The notes beneath the pieces were generated by a model. That model saw only the letters and a program-made list of their open reading frames with translations, did no database searches and was not told where the DNA came from. DNA of 16,079 nucleotides from JAFDWI01 sp040255345 (GTDB taxonomy: Bacteria > Actinomycetota > Acidimicrobiia > Acidimicrobiales > Iamiaceae), in assembly GCA_040255345.1 (NCBI GenBank), contig JBDZUV010000070.1:1-16079 (forward strand), read 5' to 3'. Positions 1-6,494 of this stretch are shown here, in pieces (position 1 is the stretch's first letter; each line of letters starts with the position of its first letter). Position numbers and translations under genes: made by a program.

Positions 1-33
1 GGGACGCTCCATCGCGAGCAGACTAGAGGACGA

Positions 34-49
34 CGCCCCTGGCGGGGCG
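34..49. terminator. GC-rich hairpin, possible terminator
   Basis: CGCCCC and GGGGCG form a perfect 6-bp stem around a TGGC loop. No T-tract follows. It lies just after a TAG at 24-26 that could end a gene entering from the left edge. Terminator function is a guess; a palindrome this short can arise by chance in DNA this GC-rich. Confidence 0.25.
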
Positions 50-66
50 CGGGTCGAGGCGCGGCC

Positions 67-93
67 GGCGACCGGGGCCGCGGCGACCGGGGC
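67..93. repeat. 12-bp direct repeat
   Basis: GGCGACCGGGGC occurs at 67-78 and again at 82-93, a 15-bp period. It sits in a stretch with no recognised gene (1-149). No function is evident and low-complexity GC-rich sequence explains it well. Confidence 0.4.
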
Positions 94-149
94 AGCGTCC
101 CGCGAGGCCCGGTTCTGGATCATCCCGGCCGTCTGGCACACTTGAGATC

Positions 150-329
150 GTGGCCGTGCGCACCGATTGCCGTCATTATTCGACCCGGACGACGACGTCC
201 GGCGAGGTGGTGCAGCGCTGCAGGGTGGGCGCGAACGAGACGGCACCCTTCGCGTGCCCCGACCACTGTCTGTTCTTCGAGTCCCGGTCGATCACCGACG
301 CGGGCTGGCACCGCTTCGACAAGCCCTGA
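150..329 (+). CDS. Small four-cysteine conserved hypothetical protein
   Basis: A 59-residue protein from GTG at 150 (a second GTG is at 156). It has four cysteines (C7, C24, C36, C40) with the core PFACPDHCLFFE around residues 33-44, plus H9 and H39. Cysteine spacing C-x16-C-x11-C-x3-C suggests a metal site (zinc or Fe-S) or structural disulfides. There is no signal peptide or membrane segment, so it is probably cytoplasmic. The look of the protein (dense Cys, aromatic FFE, GW near the end) is that of a real conserved small protein and I believe similar short proteins occur in actinobacteria, but I cannot name a family. No strong Shine-Dalgarno precedes the GTG. It converges on the gene ending at 391. 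Function is unknown. Confidence 0.6.
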   Translation: MAVRTDCRHYSTRTTTSGEVVQRCRVGANETAPFACPDHCLFFESRSITDAGWHRFDKP

Positions 330-390
330 ACGCGCCGCCCGCATGCGCTGCGGCACCGTGCGGAGAGCGGCGGGTCACGGGTCACGGGTG

Positions 391-900
391 TCAGTGGCGG
401 TGCCTGATGAGCACCACATGGGCCTTCGCGGCTCCCCACACGAGCCCGATGTCGTGAAGCGAAGGGTCGACGTCGTCGAAGTTCGCCGGGCCGAGATCGT
501 AATGATCGTCGGGAAACATCGACTCGGTCACCGGATCACGCTTCGGACGGGGCACCCCGGCCTCGGCCAACAAGCGGTTCGCGGGGCCCACAGCGCCACG
601 CAACACACCGAGTGGACCCGACCGCTGCGCTTCCACGTCGGCAGCGAGCAGCTCGCGGAGTCGAGGCACGACCTCGGCATGGGTCAGTGCCGCGACCTCG
701 TCCACCTGTGGTCGGAGCCGGGCGCGCCGGTCCGGAGGCCACTCGGTCGGCAGCCGTCGGTTCACGACCCGCACGATCCAGGAGGTCACGGCAGCGTCCA
801 GGCCGTCGGCGAGATCGTCGGCCACCTGCCGGTAGCGGGCTTCGGCCTCGGCGATCGACCCGCGAGCTGGTTCGCTGCCGGTTCCCTGCCCCTCGCTCAC
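391..900 (-). CDS. Conserved hypothetical protein, last gene of hemQ unit
   Basis: A 169-residue soluble protein from GTG at 900. Its GTGA overlaps the stop of the upstream DUF2993 gene, which implies translational coupling; a GTG at 945 would add 15 residues but lie deeper inside the upstream gene. The N-terminal half (about residues 15-100) is predicted helical and rich in Ala, Arg and Glu. The C-terminal half holds a Gly/Pro-rich GPLGVLRGAVGPANRLLAEA stretch, then FPDDHYDLGPANFDDVDPSL and WGAAKAHVV, which read as conserved motifs of an actinobacterial protein of unknown function. No catalytic signature, signal peptide or membrane helix is seen. Its position behind hemQ, larE and a lipid-binding protein gives no firm functional clue. 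Confidence 0.7.
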   Translation of the reverse strand: MSEGQGTGSEPARGSIAEAEARYRQVADDLADGLDAAVTSWIVRVVNRRLPTEWPPDRRARLRPQVDEVAALTHAEVVPRLRELLAADVEAQRSGPLGVLRGAVGPANRLLAEAGVPRPKRDPVTESMFPDDHYDLGPANFDDVDPSLHDIGLVWGAAKAHVVLIRHRH

Positions 901-1568
901 TTCGTCGCGCGCGCGACGAACGGCGGCAGCGTGTCGGAACTGCACGACACGGCGATGCCGTTCCCGACGCCGATGCTGTCGGGTTCACACGGCAGGTACG
1001 CCTTGCCGGGAAGCGGTACGTCATAGGTGTAGCGCTCGTCGGCGAGCACGATCTTGCGGCCGTCCAGTCTGGGGACGACGTTCATGTTGTGGCCTTCGAT
1101 CGTGGCGACGAGATGGTTGGTCTGGAAGTGGACCGTCGAGTTCAGATGATCGCCCAGGTTCTTCGGGGACAGGATGACGGTCGTTCGGTACGGCGGGGAG
1201 CCGGTGAGCTTCGCCCTGCCGGTGATCAGCTCGGTACGGGAGAACTCGAGCTTCTCGGCGGTCACGCTCAGCGTCGAGATGTTCACGGGCGTGGCGACGA
1301 CGTCGTGCATCGTGATCGAGCCGTTGCGCAGGTCTCCGAAGAGCCAGTAGTGGTACACGACCGGCACGTCACCCGTCGCGACGTTCACCGAAGAGACCCC
1401 GACGGTGTTGCCGTCGATCGACCGGGAGACCACCGCACCGATACAGCCACGTGCCGCCAGTTCGACGAGCACGAGCACCGCGATCACGCCGACCGTCTTG
1501 AACAGCACCGGCCGCAGCTTGGAGGTCCGCCTCCTGAGCCGTTTGGTTCGACTGGGTTGCAGCAGCAC
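897..1568 (-). CDS. LmeA-like (DUF2993) lipid-binding membrane protein
   Basis: A 223-residue protein from GTG at 1568; an in-frame TAG lies just upstream, so no longer form is possible. Residues 1-20 are strongly basic, followed by one hydrophobic helix (about 21-38), then an extracytoplasmic region of alternating beta strands, giving a type II membrane anchor or uncleaved signal. The fold pattern and SITMHDVVATPVN, LTGSPPYRTTV and LPLP-like endings match DUF2993, whose characterised member LmeA binds phosphoinositide lipids and helps build mannan in mycobacteria. The precise role here (lipid binding or transport at the envelope) is inferred from that family. It follows larE by 84 bp and overlaps the next gene by 4 bp. 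Confidence 0.7.
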   Translation of the reverse strand: MLLQPSRTKRLRRRTSKLRPVLFKTVGVIAVLVLVELAARGCIGAVVSRSIDGNTVGVSSVNVATGDVPVVYHYWLFGDLRNGSITMHDVVATPVNISTLSVTAEKLEFSRTELITGRAKLTGSPPYRTTVILSPKNLGDHLNSTVHFQTNHLVATIEGHNMNVVPRLDGRKIVLADERYTYDVPLPGKAYLPCEPDSIGVGNGIAVSCSSDTLPPFVARATK

Positions 1569-1652
1569 AGTCGTCTTCTATCGGACGATCAGCCGCTGAT
1601 TCGAGAGTTCTGCGGCGAGTCGCACGGCGCGGCGTGCCCGAGCCCGGTCCCG

Positions 1653-2531
1653 TCAACCTCGGTCGCGCTGGTCCCCGTCCAACCGTTCGTTCAGATTTCC
1701 CGACCGCAACCCTTCGAGGTCGAGCGTCACGCACTGGTAGCCGGCCCTGCGGACCGCCTCGACGACGTCGAGGCGCCGTGCGAGGATCCCGTCGAGATCG
1801 GCCAGAGGCACCTCGATACGGGCGAGGTCCCCTTCGTGACGGACCCTGAGCTCGTCGAAACCCATGCGGCGGAGTGCCCACTCGGCACGCTCGACCGCAG
1901 AGAGGCGCTCGAGGGTCACCGGCGTGCCATAGGGCAGTCGCGACGCCAGGCAGGCCGCCGCGGGCTTGTCCCAGGTGCGCAGGCCCAGCTCGTGGGAGAG
2001 CGCTCGGACCTCGGCCTTGGTGAGTCCGACCTCGACCATCGGAAAACGCGCTCCTCTGGTCGCCGCGGCCCGTTGACCGGGACGGTGTTCGCCCAGGTCG
2101 TCGACGTTGACCCCGAGCAGCACGGTCGCGCCACGGTCCCGGGCGATCGGGTCGAGCGCGTCCATCAACGCGTCCTTGCAGTGGTAGCACCGCATCGAAT
2201 CGTTGCGCCGGTAGGCGGCGTTCTCCATCTCGTCGGTCGGGACACCTTGCCAGTTCCATCCCCGCTCCTCGGCGAGCGCCGCAGCGTCGGCGAGTTCGGT
2301 TTCGGCCAACGACGGCGACACCGCGGTGACGATCTGCGCCGCGTCGGCCCCGAGTGTGGAGGTGGCCACCTCGGCCACGAGGGCGGAGTCGGCGCCTCCG
2401 CTGAATGCCACGACGACGCTCCCCATGTCACGCAGCAGCGTCCGGAACGCTTCGAGTCTGGCGGTCGCCTCGGTCGTCGACCCCGCTGGGATGCGCGCGG
2501 GAGTCGCCGTGGCAGGGGCCTCGGTGCTCAT
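1653..2531 (-). CDS. larE: LarE-type ATP-dependent sulfur transferase
   Basis: A 292-residue PP-loop ATPase of the LarE family, which adenylates and thiolates pyridinium biscarboxylic acid during synthesis of the nickel-pincer nucleotide cofactor. The PP-loop is SGGADS at 44-49. GVNVDDLGEHRPG (140-152), KPAAACLASRLPYG (189-202) and a C-terminal LDLEGLRSGNLNE segment are family hallmarks. Three cysteines, C115 and C118 in CYHC and C194, match the LarE subtype that carries a [4Fe-4S] cluster and is not limited to sacrificing one cysteine. The ATG at 2531 overlaps the hemQ stop as ATGA, so expression is coupled to hemQ. larA, larB and larC are absent from this window. A role in another thiolation is possible. 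Confidence 0.88.
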   Translation of the reverse strand: MSTEAPATATPARIPAGSTTEATARLEAFRTLLRDMGSVVVAFSGGADSALVAEVATSTLGADAAQIVTAVSPSLAETELADAAALAEERGWNWQGVPTDEMENAAYRRNDSMRCYHCKDALMDALDPIARDRGATVLLGVNVDDLGEHRPGQRAAATRGARFPMVEVGLTKAEVRALSHELGLRTWDKPAAACLASRLPYGTPVTLERLSAVERAEWALRRMGFDELRVRHEGDLARIEVPLADLDGILARRLDVVEAVRRAGYQCVTLDLEGLRSGNLNERLDGDQRDRG

Positions 2532-3211
2532 GGGACGCCCGCCGCGTCGAGTACCTCATCGAGGGTGCCGATCGTCCCGGCGAAGAACGGTCCGAAGATG
2601 CCGTAGATCGACGATGCCCGGTCATAGCGCATCTCGTACACGATCTCCTTGAGGTCGTCGGGGTGTCGGGCGAAGAGGGTCACGCCCCATTCGTAGTCGT
2701 CGATGCCCGATGATCCGGTGATCAACTGCACGACCCGTCCCCGGTAGGCACGCCCGGTGCCGCCGTGTTCGCCCATGAGCTTGCGTCGCTCCTCGAAGTC
2801 GAGGGTGTACCAGTTGGCGCCGACGTCCCGGGTGCGGGACATGCCGTAGAAGCACCAGTTCATCAGGCCCTCGGGTGGGAGCTGGGGGTACAGCTTGGCC
2901 TGCTTGTAATCGTCGGGTCGCGACTGTGCGTACTCGGAGACCTCGGTGAGTGACACGTACGAGTCGGCGATCTTCAGGCCTGCGGCACGCAGTTCGCTCT
3001 GCAGATGGCGGATCCGCCACAGGTCCCGCCCGATGATCATGAACGCCAGGTCGGCCTTGTGCCCCAGCAGGGCGACAGGCACCACCTGGTATTCATCGGC
3101 GACCGCGGCTGCGACCGCCGCCCGGATCGCCGCCCGGTCGGTCTTTCGCTTCACGTGACAGAACAGGTGGAGGACGGCGGTACCTTCGGTCGGAACAGCG
3201 GGTTCGGGCAT
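2528..3211 (-). CDS. hemQ: Coproheme decarboxylase (HemQ/ChdC)
   Basis: A 227-residue chlorite-dismutase-family protein that oxidatively decarboxylates Fe-coproporphyrin III to heme b, the last step of the coproporphyrin-dependent pathway, in the cytosol. All key residues align with the Firmicutes enzymes: Tyr122 in FYGMSRTR (catalytic Tyr), Met124, proximal heme ligand His149 in MGEHG, Gln162 in VVQLITGS, and Arg195 in YEMRYD. DDYEWGVTLF and the C-terminal FGPFFAG are also typical. I chose ATG 3211 (MPEPAVP) over an upstream ATG at 3310 because the extension is low-complexity and a TACCCT box lies 7 nt upstream, consistent with a leaderless mRNA. It is the first gene of a four-gene minus-strand unit and overlaps larE by ATGA. 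Confidence 0.93.
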   Translation of the reverse strand: MPEPAVPTEGTAVLHLFCHVKRKTDRAAIRAAVAAAVADEYQVVPVALLGHKADLAFMIIGRDLWRIRHLQSELRAAGLKIADSYVSLTEVSEYAQSRPDDYKQAKLYPQLPPEGLMNWCFYGMSRTRDVGANWYTLDFEERRKLMGEHGGTGRAYRGRVVQLITGSSGIDDYEWGVTLFARHPDDLKEIVYEMRYDRASSIYGIFGPFFAGTIGTLDEVLDAAGVP

Positions 3212-3218
3212 ACCGGCG

Positions 3219-3224
3219 AGGGTA
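3219..3224 (-). promoter_or_regulatory. -10 box for leaderless hemQ transcript
   Basis: On the minus strand TACCCT lies 7 nt before the hemQ ATG at 3211, with no Shine-Dalgarno between. This spacing places transcription start at or next to the A of ATG. No convincing -35 box is seen. Confidence 0.45.
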
Positions 3225-3462
3225 CCGGGGATCGGGCCGTTGGATCCCATCGCTGCCGCTCCGCCAGCCGGGTGACGGTTCCCTCGAGGTGTCCCCGGTG
3301 TGGGTCGCATGGCTCAATCTCCCACCGAAACGGGCCCTCGGGCCTAGGCCGTGTGGTTCATTTCGCTTCCCGGCGCTCAAGGCACCGGCGAAAGCCGACG
3401 ATCTGGATGCATGCCTCCGGCCAGTGTCACCGCACATTCGGCCAGGCATGCGGAGGGGGCCC

Positions 3463-3486
3463 GCGGTCACTCCGGGGAGTGACCGC
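3463..3486. terminator. 10-bp perfect hairpin downstream of cysO-like gene
   Basis: GCGGTCACTC and GAGTGACCGC pair perfectly around a CGGG loop. It lies 68-91 nt after the cysO-like stop on the minus strand. No T-run follows on either strand, so it would be a non-canonical actinobacterial terminator or a 3'-end stabiliser. Confidence 0.5.
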
Positions 3487-3497
3487 ACGAGCGTCGT

Positions 3498-3528
3498 ATC
3501 CCGGCGGACCGGAGGGGGTCGCCGGGAT
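3498..3528. terminator. 9-bp hairpin directly after cysO-like gene
   Basis: ATCCCGGCG (3498-3506) pairs with CGCCGGGAT (3520-3528) over a 13-nt loop that can add three more pairs (ACC with GGT). It starts 26 nt after the cysO-like stop and precedes the hairpin at 3463-3486 in the direction of transcription. No T-tract follows. It is the likely first terminator or RNA 3'-end barrier of the glycerate kinase/cysO-like unit. Confidence 0.5.
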
Positions 3529-3553
3529 CCGCTCGCGTTCTGCGTCGGGCTGA

Positions 3554-3829
3554 TCAGCCGCCGGCGACCGCGGGGATGATCGAAACGGTCGATCCGTCGG
3601 CCACCACGGTGTCGAGCCCGTCGAGGAAGCGGACGTCGTCATCGGCGACGAAGACGTTGACGAACCGGCGCAACGCTCCCGAATCATCGAAGATCCTGCT
3701 CGAGAAGCCGGGATGGGCCGCTTCGAGATTCGCCAGGACCTCGGACACCTTGGCCCCTTCGATCTCCACCTCGGACGCCCCGCCGGTCAGGGTACGCAGG
3801 GTGGTGGGAATTCGGACGGTGACGGTCAT
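3554..3829 (-). CDS. cysO: CysO-like ubiquitin-fold sulfur carrier protein (MoaD/ThiS family)
   Basis: A 91-residue beta-grasp protein ending in AVAGG, the diglycine tail that is adenylated and converted to a thiocarboxylate. Of the MoaD/ThiS relatives it most resembles mycobacterial CysO: VTVRIPTTLRTLTGG near the start, then RRFVNVFVADDDVRFLDGL and a final VSIIPAVAGG. CysO donates sulfur to O-phosphoserine through CysM, with the Mec+ peptidase releasing cysteine. ATG 3829 is preceded by AGAGGCA at Shine-Dalgarno distance; longer forms read through non-conserved sequence. It follows the glycerate kinase by 76 bp on the same strand and is followed by two hairpins. No cysM, mec or moeB-type activator is in the window, so MoaD or another carrier role remains possible. 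Confidence 0.82.
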   Translation of the reverse strand: MTVTVRIPTTLRTLTGGASEVEIEGAKVSEVLANLEAAHPGFSSRIFDDSGALRRFVNVFVADDDVRFLDGLDTVVADGSTVSIIPAVAGG

Positions 3830-3905
3830 CGTTGCTGCCTCTGGGTGTGTCGATTGCGGAGCGCACGCACTCGTGCTCGTTGCACACGATATCGGGGCAG
3901 GGTGC

Positions 3906-4916
3906 TCATGATCGTCGTGCGCCGGTTCGACGCACCGCACGCAGACGCTCCGCGACGACTTCACGCACACATCCCAGCGGGTCGGCGAACGAACGCGCCT
4001 CACCGAAGCGATCGGTCAGCGAGACCGTCTCGGCGCGTGTGGCCACCCCGTCGTAGACCGCACCGGCGACGACGAGCACGGGCACCGCGGCCGCCCGAGC
4101 CGCCTCGACGATGCCCCCGACGACCTTGCCCTCATAGGACGCGGCGTCGACGAATCCCTCGCCGGTGACCACCAGGTCCGCCTCCGACAACTGCTCGTCG
4201 AGCTCGACTTCTTCGGCGACCACCTCGAAGCCCGACAGCAGCTCCGCGCCCAGCGCGGCCAGACCGCCGGCGAGACCGCCCGCGGCGCCCGCATGTTGCA
4301 GCTCGGAAACGTCGACACCGAAGGCGTCGCGGTAGTAGCCGGCCGTGGCCGCCAAGCGGCGCTCGAGCAGGCGCACCTGTGACGGCGACGCGCCTTTCTG
4401 CGGCCCGAATCGGGCCGGGGCGTCGTGGTACGCGGTCGTCACGTCACAGGCGGCGACGACTTCGACACCGGCCAGGCGCGACGGGTCGGCCACGGCCTGC
4501 ACCGCTCCCCGGCCACCGTCGGTCGTCGCGGAGCCGCCGAGCCCCACGATGATCCTGGTCGCCCCGGCCCGGGCCGCCGCGAGCAGCAATTCCCCGGTCC
4601 CCGTGGTGTCGGCCACCAGCGGATCGTTGCCGGCCGCGCCGCCGACGAGGTCCAGACCGGAAGCCGCGGCCATCTCGATCACCGCCAATCCGCGGGCCAG
4701 GCGCCAGGGGGCGACGACGGGACGGCCCAGGGGGCCGCGCACCTCGGTGGTGCGGTTCGCGCCCCCGAACACGTCCAGCAGCCCTTCGCCACCGTCGGAA
4801 AAGGGCAGCTCGACACACTCCCAGCCGGTCTCCCAGGCGGCCTCACCGATCGCGGCGGCGACCGACGACGCATCCGCGGTGCCGCGGAACTTGTCGGGGG
4901 TTGCCAGCACTCGCAC
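3906..4916 (-). CDS. glxK: Glycerate 2-kinase (GlxK/GarK family)
   Basis: A 336-residue enzyme that phosphorylates D-glycerate to 2-phosphoglycerate with ATP, feeding glyoxylate or glycerate carbon into glycolysis in the cytosol. PDKFRG (7-12), FSDGGEGLLDV (39-49), TTGTGELL (104-111), GLGGSATTDGG (125-135), FGPQKGAS (170-177) and VVTGEGFVD are hallmark motifs. It is somewhat shorter than E. coli GarK/GlxK (about 380 residues), but no core motif is missing. The start is GTG at 4916, with no clear Shine-Dalgarno. It is divergent from otsA across 92 bp and upstream of the cysO-like gene. Neighbouring glyoxylate genes are absent, so the glycerate source cannot be told from context. Confidence 0.9.
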   Translation of the reverse strand: MRVLATPDKFRGTADASSVAAAIGEAAWETGWECVELPFSDGGEGLLDVFGGANRTTEVRGPLGRPVVAPWRLARGLAVIEMAAASGLDLVGGAAGNDPLVADTTGTGELLLAAARAGATRIIVGLGGSATTDGGRGAVQAVADPSRLAGVEVVAACDVTTAYHDAPARFGPQKGASPSQVRLLERRLAATAGYYRDAFGVDVSELQHAGAAGGLAGGLAALGAELLSGFEVVAEEVELDEQLSEADLVVTGEGFVDAASYEGKVVGGIVEAARAAAVPVLVVAGAVYDGVATRAETVSLTDRFGEARSFADPLGCVREVVAERLRAVRRTGARRS

Positions 4917-4996
4917 GGGTGTCAGTCTGCCCCGGGCGGCGTCGAGGGCACGACGGCACCGGGAACTCCTCCGAGCCGTCCGGTCGGGCCGACTTC

Positions 4997-5002
4997 TAGT
5001 CT
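4997..5002 (+). promoter_or_regulatory. -10 box for leaderless otsA transcript
   Basis: TAGTCT ends 6 nt before the otsA ATG at 5009, with only GGGGCC between. This fits transcription starting at the A of the start codon. No recognisable -35 hexamer is visible in the 92-bp divergent gap shared with glycerate kinase. Confidence 0.5.
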
Positions 5003-5008
5003 GGGGCC

Positions 5009-6424
5009 ATGAGCGACCGTCCGATCGTGGTGGTGTCGAACCGAGGACCGGTGTCGTTCCGCCGTGACGGCGACGGCGAGCTGGTCGCCCGTCGCGGTGC
5101 CGGCGGGCTGGTGTCCGGACTGTCGCCGCTCATGCGCCAGGCCGACCGGATCTGGATCGCTGCAGCCCTGTCAGATGACGACCGGGCGGCCGTCGCCGCC
5201 GACTCGGCGCCCACGACGGGTGCCACCTCGACGGTGCCGCATCGCCGGGTCGAACTCGACGGCATCCACGCCGTTCTCGCCGGGATCCACGCCGACGATC
5301 TGCGGCTCAGCTATGACGTCGTGTGCAACACGACGCTTTGGTATGCGCACCACCACCTGTTCCCACTGGCCGATCGGCCCGTGTTCGACGGCGGCTGGTT
5401 CGCCGCGTGGGATGCGTACGAGCGGGTGAACGCGGCCGTCGCCGATCTGGTCGCCGAGGTCGCGCCGGCCGGGTCGGCGGTGCTCGTGCAGGACTACCAC
5501 CTCTATCTCGTCGCGGAGCTGCTGCGCGGGCGACGCCCCGACCTGGCACTGGTGCACTTCAGCCACACGCCCTTCGCCGAACCGCACCAGTTCGCGGTGC
5601 TCCCCCACCCGGTCCGACACCGGATCCTCACCGGGCTCGCAGCCCACCATGCATGCGGCTTTCACACCGCCGCCTGGCGGGACGCTTTCCTGGGTTGCTG
5701 CGATGCCGACGAGGTACCGACACCCACGACCTTCGTGGCTCCGCTGGGCCCCGACGCCACGGATCTCGCCGCCACCGTCGCATCGGACGCGTGCCGCGCC
5801 GCCGCCGCGAAGCTGTACGCCCAGATCGGTGACCGCCGGTGCATCGCCCGATCCGAACGGATCGAATTGTCGAAGAACCTGATCCGGGGCTTCACCGCGT
5901 TCGACGTGCTGCTCAGGGCCCACCCGGAGTGGCGCGAAAAGGTCGTCTTCGCCGCCTCGGTGTACCCGTCCCGCGAAGCGAATCCCGACTATGTCACCTA
6001 CCGGCGGCGCACCGAGGCGTGCGTCGCGGCGATCAACGACCGGTGGGCCACCGACGGCTGGACCCCCATCCTGCTCGACACCTCCGACCACTTCCCGACG
6101 TCGGTCGCGACTCTCGCCCGGGCTGATGTCGTGTTGGTGAACCCGATCCGTGACGGACTCAATCTGGTGGCCTCCGAGGCGATGCTCGTCAACGAGCGAA
6201 ACGCCCTGTTGGCGTTGAGCCCGCAGGCCGGGGTGTGGTCGGTGCTCGGCGAGGCGGCAGCGGCCGTCCACCCCTACGACGTCGTGCAGACCGCGGAAGT
6301 CCTGCACACCCTGTTGAGCATGCCCGAAGCCGCCCGCGCGGCGACTGCGGCCCGGCTGCGCGATCTGGCGGCCGCCCGCACGCCTGCGGACTGGTTGGCC
6401 GACCAGGTCACCGCGCTCGCGTGA
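5009..6424 (+). CDS. otsA: Trehalose-6-phosphate synthase (GT20), divergent type
   Basis: A 471-residue glycosyltransferase family 20 protein that joins glucose from a nucleotide sugar to glucose-6-phosphate. Visible active-site motifs are SNRGP (10-14), the GG loop (32-33), NTTLW (107-111), QDYHL (161-165), FSHTPF (184-189), R284 and K289 (equivalent to Arg262/Lys267 of E. coli OtsA), YPSRE (319-323) and NPIRDGLNLVA (378-388). It departs from the canonical form: the glycine after the catalytic Lys is Asn (SKN), the usual VAKE is VASE, and LSxFAGA is LSPQAGV. The nucleotide donor cannot be told from sequence. Trehalose product is inferred from otsB nearby, which converges on it. The last 10 codons are duplicated downstream. 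Start ATG 5009 follows a TAGTCT box. Confidence 0.87.
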   Translation: MSDRPIVVVSNRGPVSFRRDGDGELVARRGAGGLVSGLSPLMRQADRIWIAAALSDDDRAAVAADSAPTTGATSTVPHRRVELDGIHAVLAGIHADDLRLSYDVVCNTTLWYAHHHLFPLADRPVFDGGWFAAWDAYERVNAAVADLVAEVAPAGSAVLVQDYHLYLVAELLRGRRPDLALVHFSHTPFAEPHQFAVLPHPVRHRILTGLAAHHACGFHTAAWRDAFLGCCDADEVPTPTTFVAPLGPDATDLAATVASDACRAAAAKLYAQIGDRRCIARSERIELSKNLIRGFTAFDVLLRAHPEWREKVVFAASVYPSREANPDYVTYRRRTEACVAAINDRWATDGWTPILLDTSDHFPTSVATLARADVVLVNPIRDGLNLVASEAMLVNERNALLALSPQAGVWSVLGEAAAAVHPYDVVQTAEVLHTLLSMPEAARAATAARLRDLAAARTPADWLADQVTALA

Positions 6425-6494
6425 TCCACGGGAACTTGTCGCAGTTGGCCGGCCAAGTCACCGCACTCGCGTGATCCACGGGAACTTGTCGCAG
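6395..6494 (+). repeat. 50-bp tandem duplication of otsA 3' end
   Basis: 6395-6444 and 6445-6494 match at 47 of 50 positions, abutting directly. Each unit holds the last 10 codons and stop of otsA, a 6-bp spacer and one arm of the palindromic element. Both copies begin TTGGCC, and the segment after the second copy also begins TTG. The three differences all fall in the otsA-coding part; two are synonymous and one is Asp to Gly. As 50 is not a multiple of 3, the second tail lies in another frame and is not translated as part of otsA. Confidence 0.92.
6431..6447 (+). repeat. Solitary left arm of palindromic element
   Basis: GGAACTTGTCGCAGTTG, identical to the left arm of the full element at 6481-6531 and present here because of the 50-bp tandem duplication. 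It could pair with the right arm at 6515-6531 as an alternative to the adjacent arm. Confidence 0.9.

Larger units (their letters stand above)
3212..3553. other. 342-bp intergenic region between cysO-like gene and hemQ
   Basis: No convincing gene. It holds the hemQ promoter at its left end, the 10-bp palindrome GGCCTAGGCC at 3341-3350, and two strong hairpins at 3463-3528 just past the cysO-like stop. Open frames here are low-complexity Arg/Gly/Pro strings lacking ribosome sites. Confidence 0.6.

Noticed and set aside
1..149. Possible 3' ends of a gene entering from the left (frames ending at TAG 24-26 or TGA 143-145)
   Set aside because: Either frame could be a gene tail, but the visible residues are too few or too low in complexity to support a call.
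372..392. GGGTCAC direct repeat next to the hypothetical gene's stop
   Set aside because: Only two short units; low-complexity sequence is enough to explain it.
612..2606. Long plus-strand open frame opposite the lmeA-like and larE genes
   Set aside because: Composition is rich in Arg, Gly and Asp with no domain, and the opposite strand encodes clear LarE and DUF2993 proteins. It is a GC-rich shadow frame.
4885..4895. GGAACTTGTCG inside glycerate kinase, matching 11 bases of the palindrome arm
   Set aside because: It encodes the conserved DKFRG motif on the minus strand and no second arm or inner hairpin is near, so it is coincidence.
5171..6307. Long minus-strand open frame inside otsA
   Set aside because: The GT20 motifs on the plus strand are unambiguous; the antisense product has no recognisable motif.
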